Shown here: positions 1 through 5,086 of the stretch, piece by piece
Position numbering within the stretch: position 1 is the stretch's first letter
Layout of the letters: each line of letters begins with the position of its first letter
Assembly (NCBI GenBank): GCA_003695085.1
Contig: RFIV01000297.1
Span: 1-5,422 of the forward strand
Reading direction: 5' to 3'
Length of the DNA stretch: 5,422 bases
From: Gammaproteobacteria bacterium
Lineage (GTDB): Bacteria > Pseudomonadota > Gammaproteobacteria > Pseudomonadales > Oleiphilaceae
Notes under the pieces: model-generated
Seen by the model: the letters and a program-made list of their open reading frames with translations, nothing else
Told to the model about the DNA's origin: nothing
Databases searched by the model: none
Made by a program: the position numbers and the translations under genes

Positions 1-411
1 GGTCTCGGCGAGCAGCGCCTGGGAGGCGCCACTACTGATGTAACTGCCGCCTTCCTGAACCGTATGGATGGCACGCACCATTTCCTCCATGGACACATCC
101 TTGAGCACATAACCGGCGACACCCCGTTCCAGCGCCTCACGCACATACTCGCGGTTGTCATGCATGCTCAGAATCAGCACCTTCACATCGGGGCAGCGCT
201 CACGCATCAGACTGGCCGCTTCCAGCCCGTTCATGCGCGGCATGCTCACATCCATGAGCACTACATCCGGCGCATGGGTCACGGCCAGCTCAACGGCCTG
301 CTCGCCATCATGCGCCTTGGCCACCACCTCGAGGTCCGGCTCCTGCGCCAGCCGGGTGCAGAGCCCGTCAAGCACCACACGATGATCGTCCGCCAGCAGC
401 AGGCGAATCAT
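1..411 (-). CDS. NarL/FixJ-family response regulator, receiver domain (3' end outside window)
   Basis: The visible 137 residues are a complete CheY-like receiver domain followed by the start of a linker. Seen directly: the acidic pair D8-D9 in LLADDH, the phospho-acceptor D54 in VVLMDVSMP, the switch residue S82 in LILSMHD, and K104 in GYVLKD. The sequence around residues 97-130 (GVAGYVLKD, then an EEMVRAIHTVQEGG-like segment) is typical of the NarL/FixJ family, whose members usually carry a LuxR-type helix-turn-helix after residue 140 or so. That DNA-binding part lies beyond the window edge, so the output domain is inferred. The ATG follows directly on the TGA of the upstream histidine kinase with no gap, and a GGGTGG motif inside the end of the kinase gene could serve as ribosome binding site, so translational coupling is likely. 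As the partner of that kinase it probably regulates the TRAP genes of the same cluster. Confidence 0.93.
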   Translation of the reverse strand, partial: MIRLLLADDHRVVLDGLCTRLAQEPDLEVVAKAHDGEQAVELAVTHAPDVVLMDVSMPRMNGLEAASLMRERCPDVKVLILSMHDNREYVREALERGVAGYVLKDVSMEEMVRAIHTVQEGGSYISSGASQALLAET

Positions 412-1776
412 TCACCCCACCCTTCGTGCCAGTTGTGCCTCGCTGAAGTACACATGTACGGCCGTGCCCTTGTCCGTTTCCGAACGAATATAGAAATCAC
501 CGCCGAAGAATTCCACCCTTTCACGCATGTTTTTTACCCCGATGCCCTCGGAACGGCTCAGATCCCGGGTGCGAAATCCCCGTCCATCGTCCTGAATGAG
601 CAGATACAGCCCCTCCGCATCCTGTTCCAGCCGCAGCACCACATGTGCCGCCCGGGCGTGCTTTTCGATGTTGGTCAGTGCCTCCTGAATCAGACGAAAC
701 AGGGTGGTGGCCAGGGGGTCGGGCATGCGGCCCTCATCCAGCCGGATGTTGCTGATGGCGGCCACGCCGGTGCGCTTGCGAAACTCCGCAACCTGGTGCT
801 CCACCGCAGCCACCAATCCGAGCTCATCCAGCACACGGGGGCGCAGGGCGTGTGAGATGCGCCGGGTCTCCTGTATGGATTGCTGCAAGGTGGCTTCCGC
901 CTCGCGGATCTGCTGGCGGACGGGGCTGTCCGTCTCGCCCAGCAGGTTTAACGCGCTTTCCAATCGGTACTTGACAGCCACCAGCCACTGATTGATGCCG
1001 TCATGCAGCTCGCGTGAGACCCGCCGGCGCTCTTCCTCCTGCAATTCCACCGTCTTCTGGGCGAGCCGCTTGAGGCTTGCGTCCGCCAGCCGGTGTTCAT
1101 GCAGGTTGAACCAGATCGACGCCACCAGCACCAGGACCACCGCAGCCAGGCCAATACTGGAGAAGCGCAACAGCGCGGACTTCACATTGGCATTCACGTC
1201 TTCACGAATGTGCTGCATTTCAGCCTGGATATCATCCAGATACAGACCCGTACCGAACATCCAGTCCCAGCCAGGTAGCTGCTCCACGTAGCTTATCTTG
1301 TCCACTTCCTGCCCGGTCGAAGGCCGCCGCCAGAGGTAATGGTGAACCCCACCTCCTGCCTGGGCCTTGGCAATCAGGTTCTGTATGAGAAAGTCGCCGT
1401 TGGTGTCCTGAAAATCGTAGAGGTTCTGCCCCACCAGCTCCGGCTGCACGGCATGCACAAGATTCACTCCATCCTCGGTATAGGCAAAGAAATAGCCGTC
1501 TTCGGAGTACTTCATGCGTTGCATGAGTGCACGCACCAGGACCTGAGCCTCCTGTTCCGAGTGCGCCTGATCACGCAGGAACTCCGCCGTTATGCGCATC
1601 AGACTGACGTAGTCACGCAGGGCATTCTCGCGCGACTTGAGAAGGTTGGTCTCGAAGGTTTCCAGCTCGCGTTCGGCGAGCCGGTCCCCCATGTTGATCA
1701 TGGCCACTGCAAACCCAAGTGTCACCAGCAGCAGTGGCATCACGGCCAGCAGAATCACCTTGGTTCGCAGGGTCAT
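412..1776 (-). CDS. Membrane sensor histidine kinase, single-Cache-like sensor plus HisKA_3/HATPase
   Basis: This 454-residue kinase senses an extracytoplasmic signal and should phosphorylate the regulator encoded next to it. Order of parts: transmembrane helix at about 5-28; periplasmic region 29-202 with a single-Cache (sCache_2-like) core at about 90-185 (DGYFFAYTEDG, LVGQNLYDFQD, GWDWMFGTGLYLDD); second transmembrane helix about 203-223; short helical, probably coiled-coil linker 224-252; HisKA_3 dimerisation domain with RELHDGINQ, giving H258 as the phosphorylated residue and D259...Q263 as the DxxxQ motif linked to phosphatase activity in this family; and HATPase domain with N-box N369, DDGRGF 396-401 and GIGVKNM 411-417. 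I see no HAMP or PAS domain. The start is supported by GAGGTGA (1783-1789) six bases upstream; the slightly earlier in-frame ATG runs into a stop. It lies 19 nt after dctM. Related Cache domains in chemoreceptors bind small carboxylates, so a ligand shared with the transporter is plausible but inferred. Confidence 0.93.
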   Translation of the reverse strand: MTLRTKVILLAVMPLLLVTLGFAVAMINMGDRLAERELETFETNLLKSRENALRDYVSLMRITAEFLRDQAHSEQEAQVLVRALMQRMKYSEDGYFFAYTEDGVNLVHAVQPELVGQNLYDFQDTNGDFLIQNLIAKAQAGGGVHHYLWRRPSTGQEVDKISYVEQLPGWDWMFGTGLYLDDIQAEMQHIREDVNANVKSALLRFSSIGLAAVVLVLVASIWFNLHEHRLADASLKRLAQKTVELQEEERRRVSRELHDGINQWLVAVKYRLESALNLLGETDSPVRQQIREAEATLQQSIQETRRISHALRPRVLDELGLVAAVEHQVAEFRKRTGVAAISNIRLDEGRMPDPLATTLFRLIQEALTNIEKHARAAHVVLRLEQDAEGLYLLIQDDGRGFRTRDLSRSEGIGVKNMRERVEFFGGDFYIRSETDKGTAVHVYFSEAQLARRVG

Positions 1777-1782
1777 GATCGG

Positions 1783-1789
1783 TCACCTC
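1783..1789 (-). promoter_or_regulatory. Ribosome binding site of the sensor kinase gene
   Basis: GAGGTGA lies six bases before the ATG at 1776 and fills most of the 19-nt gap after the dctM stop. Its TGA closes the earlier in-frame ATG at 1791 after two codons, which fixes the kinase start at 1776. Confidence 0.7.
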
Positions 1790-1795
1790 ATCGCA

Positions 1796-3091
1796 TTACT
1801 GCCCGCTCGTCAGCCCGAACAGCCCCGGTATGACCAGTATGGCTGCCAGCACCAGCACCTGCAGGGCAATGAACGGCATCACACCCCGGTAGATATCCAG
1901 GGTCCGCACCTGTGGCGGTGCCACGCCCTTGAGATAGAACAGGCTGAAACCAAACGGCGGTGTGAGGAAGCTCGTCTGCAGGTTCATGGCAATCAGGATG
2001 GCAAACCAGAGCATGTCGATGCCCAGTTTCTCGGCGATCGGCGCCAGAATGGGCACGATGATGAAGGCAATTTCCACAAAGTCGATGAAAAAGCCGAGAA
2101 TCAGGATCATGATCATGGACAGGATGAGGAAGCCCCACTTCTCACCGGGCAGCTGCAACATCCAGTGCTCGACCAGCGCATCCCCGCCCGTATAGGTAAA
2201 GGCCATGGAGAAGGCGGTGGCACCGAGCAGGATGGCAAAGACCATCGCCGTGATCTTGACCGTCTCCCGGGCGCTTTCCTGCACCATCTTCCAGCTGAAC
2301 TGCCGATAGGCCACGGCCAGAATCAGGGCCCCGACGCCCCCAAGCGCCGAGGATTCCGTCGGCGTGGCAACCCCTGTAAAGATGGAACCCAATACCACCA
2401 GGATCAACGCCAGGGGTGGCAGGATGGCCTTGACGGCCTTCATCAGCGTTTGCGAGCGGCTTTCTGATGCATCAGCGGGAATCGCCGGCGCCAGATCGGG
2501 CTTGAGGAAACTGATGAGCAGAATGTAGGCAATATACAGGCCCACCAGAATCAGTCCGGGCCAGACGGCAGCCTTGAACAGGTCGCCTACCGGCAGCCCC
2601 AGCACGTCGCCCAGAATGATCAGGATGATGGACGGGGGAATGATCTGGCCCAGTGTGCCCGCCGCGCAGATGGTGCCCGTCGCCAGCTCCTTGCTATAGC
2701 CGAACTTGAGCATCACCGGCAGGGAAATCAGGCCCATGGCTACCACGCTTGCACCGACAACGCCGGTGGACGCCGCCAGCAGCGCCCCCACGAGAATGGT
2801 GGAAATGGCCAGGCCACCACGTACGCCGCCGAACAGGCGTCCCATGGATTCGAGCAGCTGCTCGGCCATCTTCGTTTTCTGCAGCACCAGCCCCATGAAG
2901 ATGAACAGGGGGATCGCCATCAGAATGGTATTGGTCATGATGCTGTAGATGCGGAACGGCATGAAGGCAAACAGGTCAAAGCCCTGACTGAAAACCCCGA
3001 ATATCAGTGCCACGCCGCCAAACACGAAAGCGACCGGGAAGCCGCACAGCAGCATCAGCAGGGCGACTGCAAACATGATGATACCGATCAT
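1796..3091 (-). CDS. dctM: TRAP transporter large membrane subunit DctM
   Basis: DctM is the ion-coupled translocation subunit of a tripartite ATP-independent periplasmic transporter in the inner membrane; it works with DctQ and receives substrate from DctP. The 431-residue protein is hydrophobic nearly throughout, consistent with the 11-13 membrane segments and re-entrant hairpins of the family, and has the usual full length. Recognisable segments are GALLAASTGVVGAS (102-115), the TLGQIIPPS stretch (146-154), GVATPTESSALG (240-251), the polar-in-membrane stretch FFIDFVEIAF (334-343) and the FLTPPFGFSLFYLKG region (375-389), the second inverted-repeat counterpart of the IPPS motif. Its ATG overlaps the dctQ stop as ATGA, and a perfect AGGAGG (3099-3104) lies seven bases upstream, inside dctQ. 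This is the strongest ribosome binding site in the cluster, so dctM can be translated well independently of coupling. Substrate choice cannot be read from this subunit. Confidence 0.96.
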   Translation of the reverse strand: MIGIIMFAVALLMLLCGFPVAFVFGGVALIFGVFSQGFDLFAFMPFRIYSIMTNTILMAIPLFIFMGLVLQKTKMAEQLLESMGRLFGGVRGGLAISTILVGALLAASTGVVGASVVAMGLISLPVMLKFGYSKELATGTICAAGTLGQIIPPSIILIILGDVLGLPVGDLFKAAVWPGLILVGLYIAYILLISFLKPDLAPAIPADASESRSQTLMKAVKAILPPLALILVVLGSIFTGVATPTESSALGGVGALILAVAYRQFSWKMVQESARETVKITAMVFAILLGATAFSMAFTYTGGDALVEHWMLQLPGEKWGFLILSMIMILILGFFIDFVEIAFIIVPILAPIAEKLGIDMLWFAILIAMNLQTSFLTPPFGFSLFYLKGVAPPQVRTLDIYRGVMPFIALQVLVLAAILVIPGLFGLTSGQ

Positions 3092-3633
3092 GCCAGGCCC
3101 TCCTGATGATTCACATGCGCGTACTTCTCACCGAGCAGCAGTACCCGCAAGGCCTGCGTAATCATGCCCAGCCCGGAGATGGCCGTGAACACGGCCGACG
3201 TCGGAATCAACGCCTTGACGATGAAGCGGTACGGCAAACCACCGGGGTCACCGGAACTTTCATTCAGCACCCAGGCCTCATGCACGAAACCGGTGCCGTA
3301 CCAGTAAATCAGTGCGCTGAACGGCAACAGGAATACCAGGGCCCCGAATATATTGATCCAGGCCTTGCCACGGTCCGTCCAGCGGTCATAGAAAATATCC
3401 ACACGCACATGGCCGTCCACGCGCAGCGCATAGGGAATGCCGAGCAGGAACACGGCGGAAAACAGGTGCCATTCCAGTTCCTGCATGCCAATGGACACGG
3501 AGTTGAACACATACCGTGCAATCACGTCGTAGAACACATTGAGCAGCATCAGCACAAAGGCTGCTGAAGCCAGCACACCACAGAGCGCAGACGCCCGCTC
3601 GAAGAGCTTGTCGAGTACAACCAGTATACGCAT
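3088..3633 (-). CDS. dctQ: TRAP transporter small membrane subunit DctQ
   Basis: DctQ is the four-helix subunit that pairs with DctM and supports docking of the binding protein. The 181 residues are of normal family length and show four hydrophobic segments at about 15-36, 54-72, 93-112 and 140-165. Family hallmarks are QELEWHLF (51-58), an amphipathic segment near the start of helix 2, and VDGHVRVDIFYDR (72-84) in the loop after it. The loop between helices 3 and 4 contains ESSGDPGGLPYRFIVK (125-140). The stop overlaps the dctM start by four bases, so the two membrane subunits are tightly coupled. The ATG at 3633 has no good Shine-Dalgarno motif at normal distance: the nearest upstream sequence is TAAAGATCTGAC. 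The strong GGAGG lies on the far side of a perfect hairpin. No alternative start between that hairpin and the conserved part of the protein looks better. Confidence 0.95.
   Translation of the reverse strand: MRILVVLDKLFERASALCGVLASAAFVLMLLNVFYDVIARYVFNSVSIGMQELEWHLFSAVFLLGIPYALRVDGHVRVDIFYDRWTDRGKAWINIFGALVFLLPFSALIYWYGTGFVHEAWVLNESSGDPGGLPYRFIVKALIPTSAVFTAISGLGMITQALRVLLLGEKYAHVNHQEGLA
3099..3104 (-). promoter_or_regulatory. Ribosome binding site of dctM, inside dctQ
   Basis: A perfect AGGAGG on the minus strand lies seven bases before the dctM ATG and inside the dctQ reading frame. It supports the chosen start and suggests efficient initiation on top of stop-start coupling at the ATGA overlap. 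Confidence 0.8.
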
Positions 3634-3634
3634 G

Positions 3635-3655
3635 TCAGATCTTTACCCCGGCCAC
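3635..3655 (-). other. Possible six-codon leader ORF ending at the dctQ start
   Basis: A GTG 11 nt after the GGAGG motif opens a frame reading V-A-G-V-K-I-stop (initiator GTG would give Met). Its TGA ends one base before the dctQ ATG, a layout that permits stop-start coupling. The GTG overlaps the loop and 3' arm of the hairpin, so translation of this frame and folding of the hairpin exclude one another. Such a short frame can arise by chance, and there is no direct sign that it is translated. Confidence 0.2.
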
Positions 3656-3666
3656 GCGGGCCGGGG
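3646..3666 (-). repeat. Perfect GC-rich hairpin between dctP and dctQ
   Basis: An 8-bp perfect inverted repeat, CCCCGGCC and GGCCGGGG, encloses a 5-nt loop. It starts 11 nt after the dctP stop and ends 12 nt before the dctQ ATG. No run of T follows it in the direction of transcription (next bases TAAAGATC), so it is not a classical intrinsic terminator. Intercistronic hairpins of this kind often protect the upstream message from 3' decay, which would favour the abundant binding protein over the permease. It also sits between the GGAGG motif and the dctQ start. The structure is certain at sequence level; its role is inferred. Confidence 0.75.
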
Positions 3667-3671
3667 CCTCC
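3667..3671 (-). promoter_or_regulatory. Displaced Shine-Dalgarno GGAGG upstream of the dctQ hairpin
   Basis: GGAGG reads on the minus strand immediately before the 5' arm of the hairpin. It is 33 nt from the dctQ ATG in linear sequence, but only 12 nt if the 21-nt hairpin is folded out. It is the only strong ribosome-binding motif ahead of dctQ. It could serve dctQ through the folded hairpin, or serve the GTG mini-ORF 11 nt downstream of it. Confidence 0.4.
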
Positions 3672-3677
3672 GTTGAA

Positions 3678-4808
3678 TCAGCCGCGAGGCATGGAGTTGA
3701 GGTAGGCTTGGTCGGAAATTTCGGTCCAGCGCCGGGCCTTCCACAGGAACTTCTTCTGGGAATCCAGAATTTCCGCCGCCAGCGGATCTTCCTTGGCCTT
3801 GGCTTCGAGCAGTTCCTGGTTCGCCTTGTACAAGGCCTCCAGCACTTCCTTCGGGAAGGTCTTCACCTTGATATCCGGGTACTCGACCTGAATGGTGCTC
3901 CAGTTCTTGGCGCTTTCATACTGGGACTGACTGTACATGTCGTAAGCCGCCGTCCGCATGGCCACGCGCAGGATTTCACGCAGGTCTTCCGGCAGGCTGT
4001 CCCACTTCTTCTTGTTCACGAGAAACTGCAGTTCGGTCGCCGGCTCATGCCAACCCGTGTAGTAGTAGGGGGCAATCTTGTGGAAGCCCATGCGCAGATC
4101 CAGGCTCGGGCCGACCCACTCCAGGGCGTCGATGGTGCCCCGCTCCAGGGCCGTATACAGTTCGCCTGCCGGAATATTGGTTACACTTACGCCCAGCTTG
4201 GACATGACTTCACCGGCAAAGCCCGGAATCCGCATCTTCAGGCCCTGCAGATCATCCAGGGACTTGATTTCCTTGCGGAACCAGCCGCCCATCTGGTTGC
4301 CGGTATTACCACCCGGGAACGACAGCAGGCCCAGTGGCTCGTAAACTTTCTGCATCAGCTCCATGCCGCCGCCGTAGTAGAACCAGGCGTATTGCTCGGA
4401 GGCAATCATGCCGAACGGCATGGTGGTGAAGTACAGCGTATTGGGGACCTTGCCCTTCCAGTAATAGGACGCCGAGTGGCCCATGTCATACTGGCCGGAC
4501 TTGACCATGTCGAAGACGCCAAAGGGCGACTTGTGCTTGTTGGAGGTGTCGATGACGAACTTCAGACGCCCATTGGACATCTTCTCGGCCATGGCAGCCA
4601 TGTTGTTCACCGCATCACCAAAAATCGGGAAATTGGCCGGCCAGGTTTCGGCCACTTTCAGCGTGTAGACCTTGGCCGGTTCGGCCTTGGGAGCCTCCTT
4701 GGCTGCGGTGGCAGTATCACCTCCCGGCGTACCGGAGTTGCAGGCGCTCAGGCCAAAGGCTGCAGCAAGGGTCAGGGGCATCAGCCCGAGAAGGGAACGT
4801 CGTTTCAT
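3678..4808 (-). CDS. dctP: TRAP transporter substrate-binding lipoprotein DctP, TakP-like
   Basis: This extracytoplasmic binding protein (376 residues) captures the substrate and delivers it to DctQM. The N-terminus carries an apparent lipoprotein signal: twin arginine at 3-4, hydrophobic core 6-19, lipobox LSAC with C23 as the predicted lipidated residue, then a Gly/Thr/Ala/Lys/Pro-rich linker to about residue 46. The mature domain begins at YTLKVAETWP. It matches the TakP/lactate-binding branch of the DctP family in GHSASYYWKGK (110-120), AWFYYGGGMEL (141-151), GNQMGGWF (170-177), KMRIPGFAGEV (191-201), GTIDALEWVGP (224-234) and YYTGWHEP (249-256). Q172, R193, E230 and W231 correspond by motif and spacing to ligand- and cation-binding positions I recall for TakP. 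Known members bind pyruvate and other 2-oxoacids or lactate, so a small monocarboxylate is the best guess; another organic acid is possible. The start has AGGTG (4815-4819) six bases upstream. First gene of its operon, 44 nt before dctQ. Confidence 0.95.
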   Translation of the reverse strand: MKRRSLLGLMPLTLAAAFGLSACNSGTPGGDTATAAKEAPKAEPAKVYTLKVAETWPANFPIFGDAVNNMAAMAEKMSNGRLKFVIDTSNKHKSPFGVFDMVKSGQYDMGHSASYYWKGKVPNTLYFTTMPFGMIASEQYAWFYYGGGMELMQKVYEPLGLLSFPGGNTGNQMGGWFRKEIKSLDDLQGLKMRIPGFAGEVMSKLGVSVTNIPAGELYTALERGTIDALEWVGPSLDLRMGFHKIAPYYYTGWHEPATELQFLVNKKKWDSLPEDLREILRVAMRTAAYDMYSQSQYESAKNWSTIQVEYPDIKVKTFPKEVLEALYKANQELLEAKAKEDPLAAEILDSQKKFLWKARRWTEISDQAYLNSMPRG

Positions 4809-4814
4809 GATTCA

Positions 4815-4819
4815 CACCT
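4815..4819 (-). promoter_or_regulatory. Ribosome binding site of dctP
   Basis: AGGTG on the minus strand ends six bases before the ATG at 4808. Good spacing and match support this start, which also places the lipoprotein signal at the very N-terminus. Confidence 0.7.
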
Positions 4820-4833
4820 GTTATCGTTGTTGT

Positions 4834-4850
4834 GGTACGTTTGAGGTACC
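4834..4850. repeat. Short inverted repeat near the dctP transcription start
   Basis: GGTAC and GTACC flank a 7-bp spacer. The predicted transcription start (about 4846) lies within it, so it could be an operator overlapping +1. Arms are only 5 bp and each contains GTAC, itself a palindrome, so chance occurrence is possible. Confidence 0.2.
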
Positions 4851-4852
4851 CG

Positions 4853-4881
4853 TTTATAGATGTTTTTGGGCACCGTCTGAA
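4853..4881 (-). promoter_or_regulatory. Predicted sigma70-type promoter of the dctP operon
   Basis: On the minus strand, TTCAGA (4876-4881) is separated by exactly 17 nt from TATAAA (4853-4858). These match TTGACA at four of six and TATAAT at five of six positions. Transcription would start near 4846 and give a leader of about 38 nt before the dctP ATG. The imperfect -35 box fits an activator-assisted promoter, consistent with the two-component system in the operon, though that link is inferred. Confidence 0.55.
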
Positions 4882-4892
4882 CATCATGACGG
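4873..4892. promoter_or_regulatory. Inverted repeat over the dctP -35 box, candidate operator
   Basis: CCGTC and GACGG, 5-bp perfect arms, flank a 10-bp centre. The repeat fully covers the predicted -35 element (4876-4881), with its centre near -37 relative to the predicted start. A dimeric regulator bound here would either block RNA polymerase or contact sigma. The site fits a dyad-binding protein but matches no consensus I can name. Confidence 0.35.
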
Positions 4893-4921
4893 ACTTCAAC
4901 CCGCACTGACCATCCGGGCAA

Positions 4922-4945
4922 CTACGTGAAACTCTACGTAGAAAC
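4922..4945. promoter_or_regulatory. ACGT-centred palindrome with adjacent direct copy, candidate activator site
   Basis: TCTACGTAGA (4933-4942) is a perfect 10-bp palindrome. Twelve bases upstream is a partial copy: CTACGTGAAAC (4922-4932) against CTACGTAGAAAC (4934-4945). The palindrome lies about 90 bp upstream of the predicted dctP start, a usual position for an activator. Binding by the response regulator of this operon is a reasonable but untested guess. Confidence 0.35.
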
Positions 4946-4959
4946 ACGCAGACCTGCAA

Positions 4960-4972
4960 ATCTGAGGCAGAT
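4960..4972. repeat. Short inverted repeat ATCTG-N3-CAGAT
   Basis: Perfect 5-bp arms around AGG, in the middle of the divergent intergenic region about 120 bp upstream of the predicted dctP start. A similar CAGA...TCTG pairing occurs just before it (4950-4964). No known consensus is recognised. Confidence 0.2.
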
Positions 4973-5012
4973 CAAGAAAATGGCACAAACACCCGATCAC
5001 CCCACAAAATGT

Positions 5013-5026
5013 AAGTAATATTACTT
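5013..5026. promoter_or_regulatory. Perfect 14-bp AT-rich palindrome, candidate operator for the divergent kinase
   Basis: AAGTAATATTACTT is its own reverse complement over all 14 bases. Two mismatched pairs further out, the flanking AT and AT restore symmetry over about 22 bp (5009-5030). Its centre is about 67 bp upstream of the kinase ATG and far from dctP, which suggests control of the plus-strand gene. It has no loop, so it is more likely a protein-binding dyad than an RNA hairpin. I found no convincing -35/-10 pair for the plus-strand gene. Confidence 0.4.
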
Positions 5027-5086
5027 TTATATCGTGCCTTTTTTTGCCATCATAAGGCTAAAGAGGCTTGAAAAGGCGTAATAGTC

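Noticed and set aside
64..855. Plus-strand open frame of 263 codons opposite the regulator and kinase genes
   Set aside because: Antisense shadow of two well-supported genes; the product is histidine-rich low-complexity sequence with no recognisable domain.
1637..2467. Plus-strand open frame of 276 codons opposite kinase and dctM
   Set aside because: Spans the junction of two minus-strand genes and encodes a polar, His/Asp/Gln-rich sequence typical of the complement of a membrane protein gene.
3646..3666. Rho-independent terminator between dctP and dctQ
   Set aside because: The stem is strong but no T-run follows in the transcribed direction, and the downstream genes need read-through.
3708..4844. 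Plus-strand open frame of 378 codons opposite dctP
   Set aside because: It mirrors a clearly coding minus-strand gene in a GC-rich context, its product is His/Gln/Gly-rich without any family motif, and no ribosome site or promoter supports it.
4717..4959. Minus-strand 80-codon frame crossing the dctP promoter into dctP
   Set aside because: It would be initiated upstream of the predicted promoter, overlaps dctP out of frame and shows no domain.
4981..4996. TGGCAC resembling the -24 half of a sigma54 promoter on the plus strand
   Set aside because: The required GC at the -12 position is absent at the correct spacing (CCCGA instead).
5034..5048. TGGCA followed by GGC on the minus strand, resembling a sigma54 site
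   Set aside because: The GG-to-GC spacing is one base short and it would give dctP a leader of over 200 nt, while a better promoter lies closer.
5026..5054. Minus-strand TATAAA (5026-5031) as a second dctP promoter
   Set aside because: The only -35 candidate, TTATGA at 18-nt spacing, matches at three of six positions; AT-rich sequence explains the -10 resemblance.
5056..5077. Three GGC triplets at 9-10 bp intervals before the kinase start
   Set aside because: Only three bases are constant between copies, too little to call a repeat.
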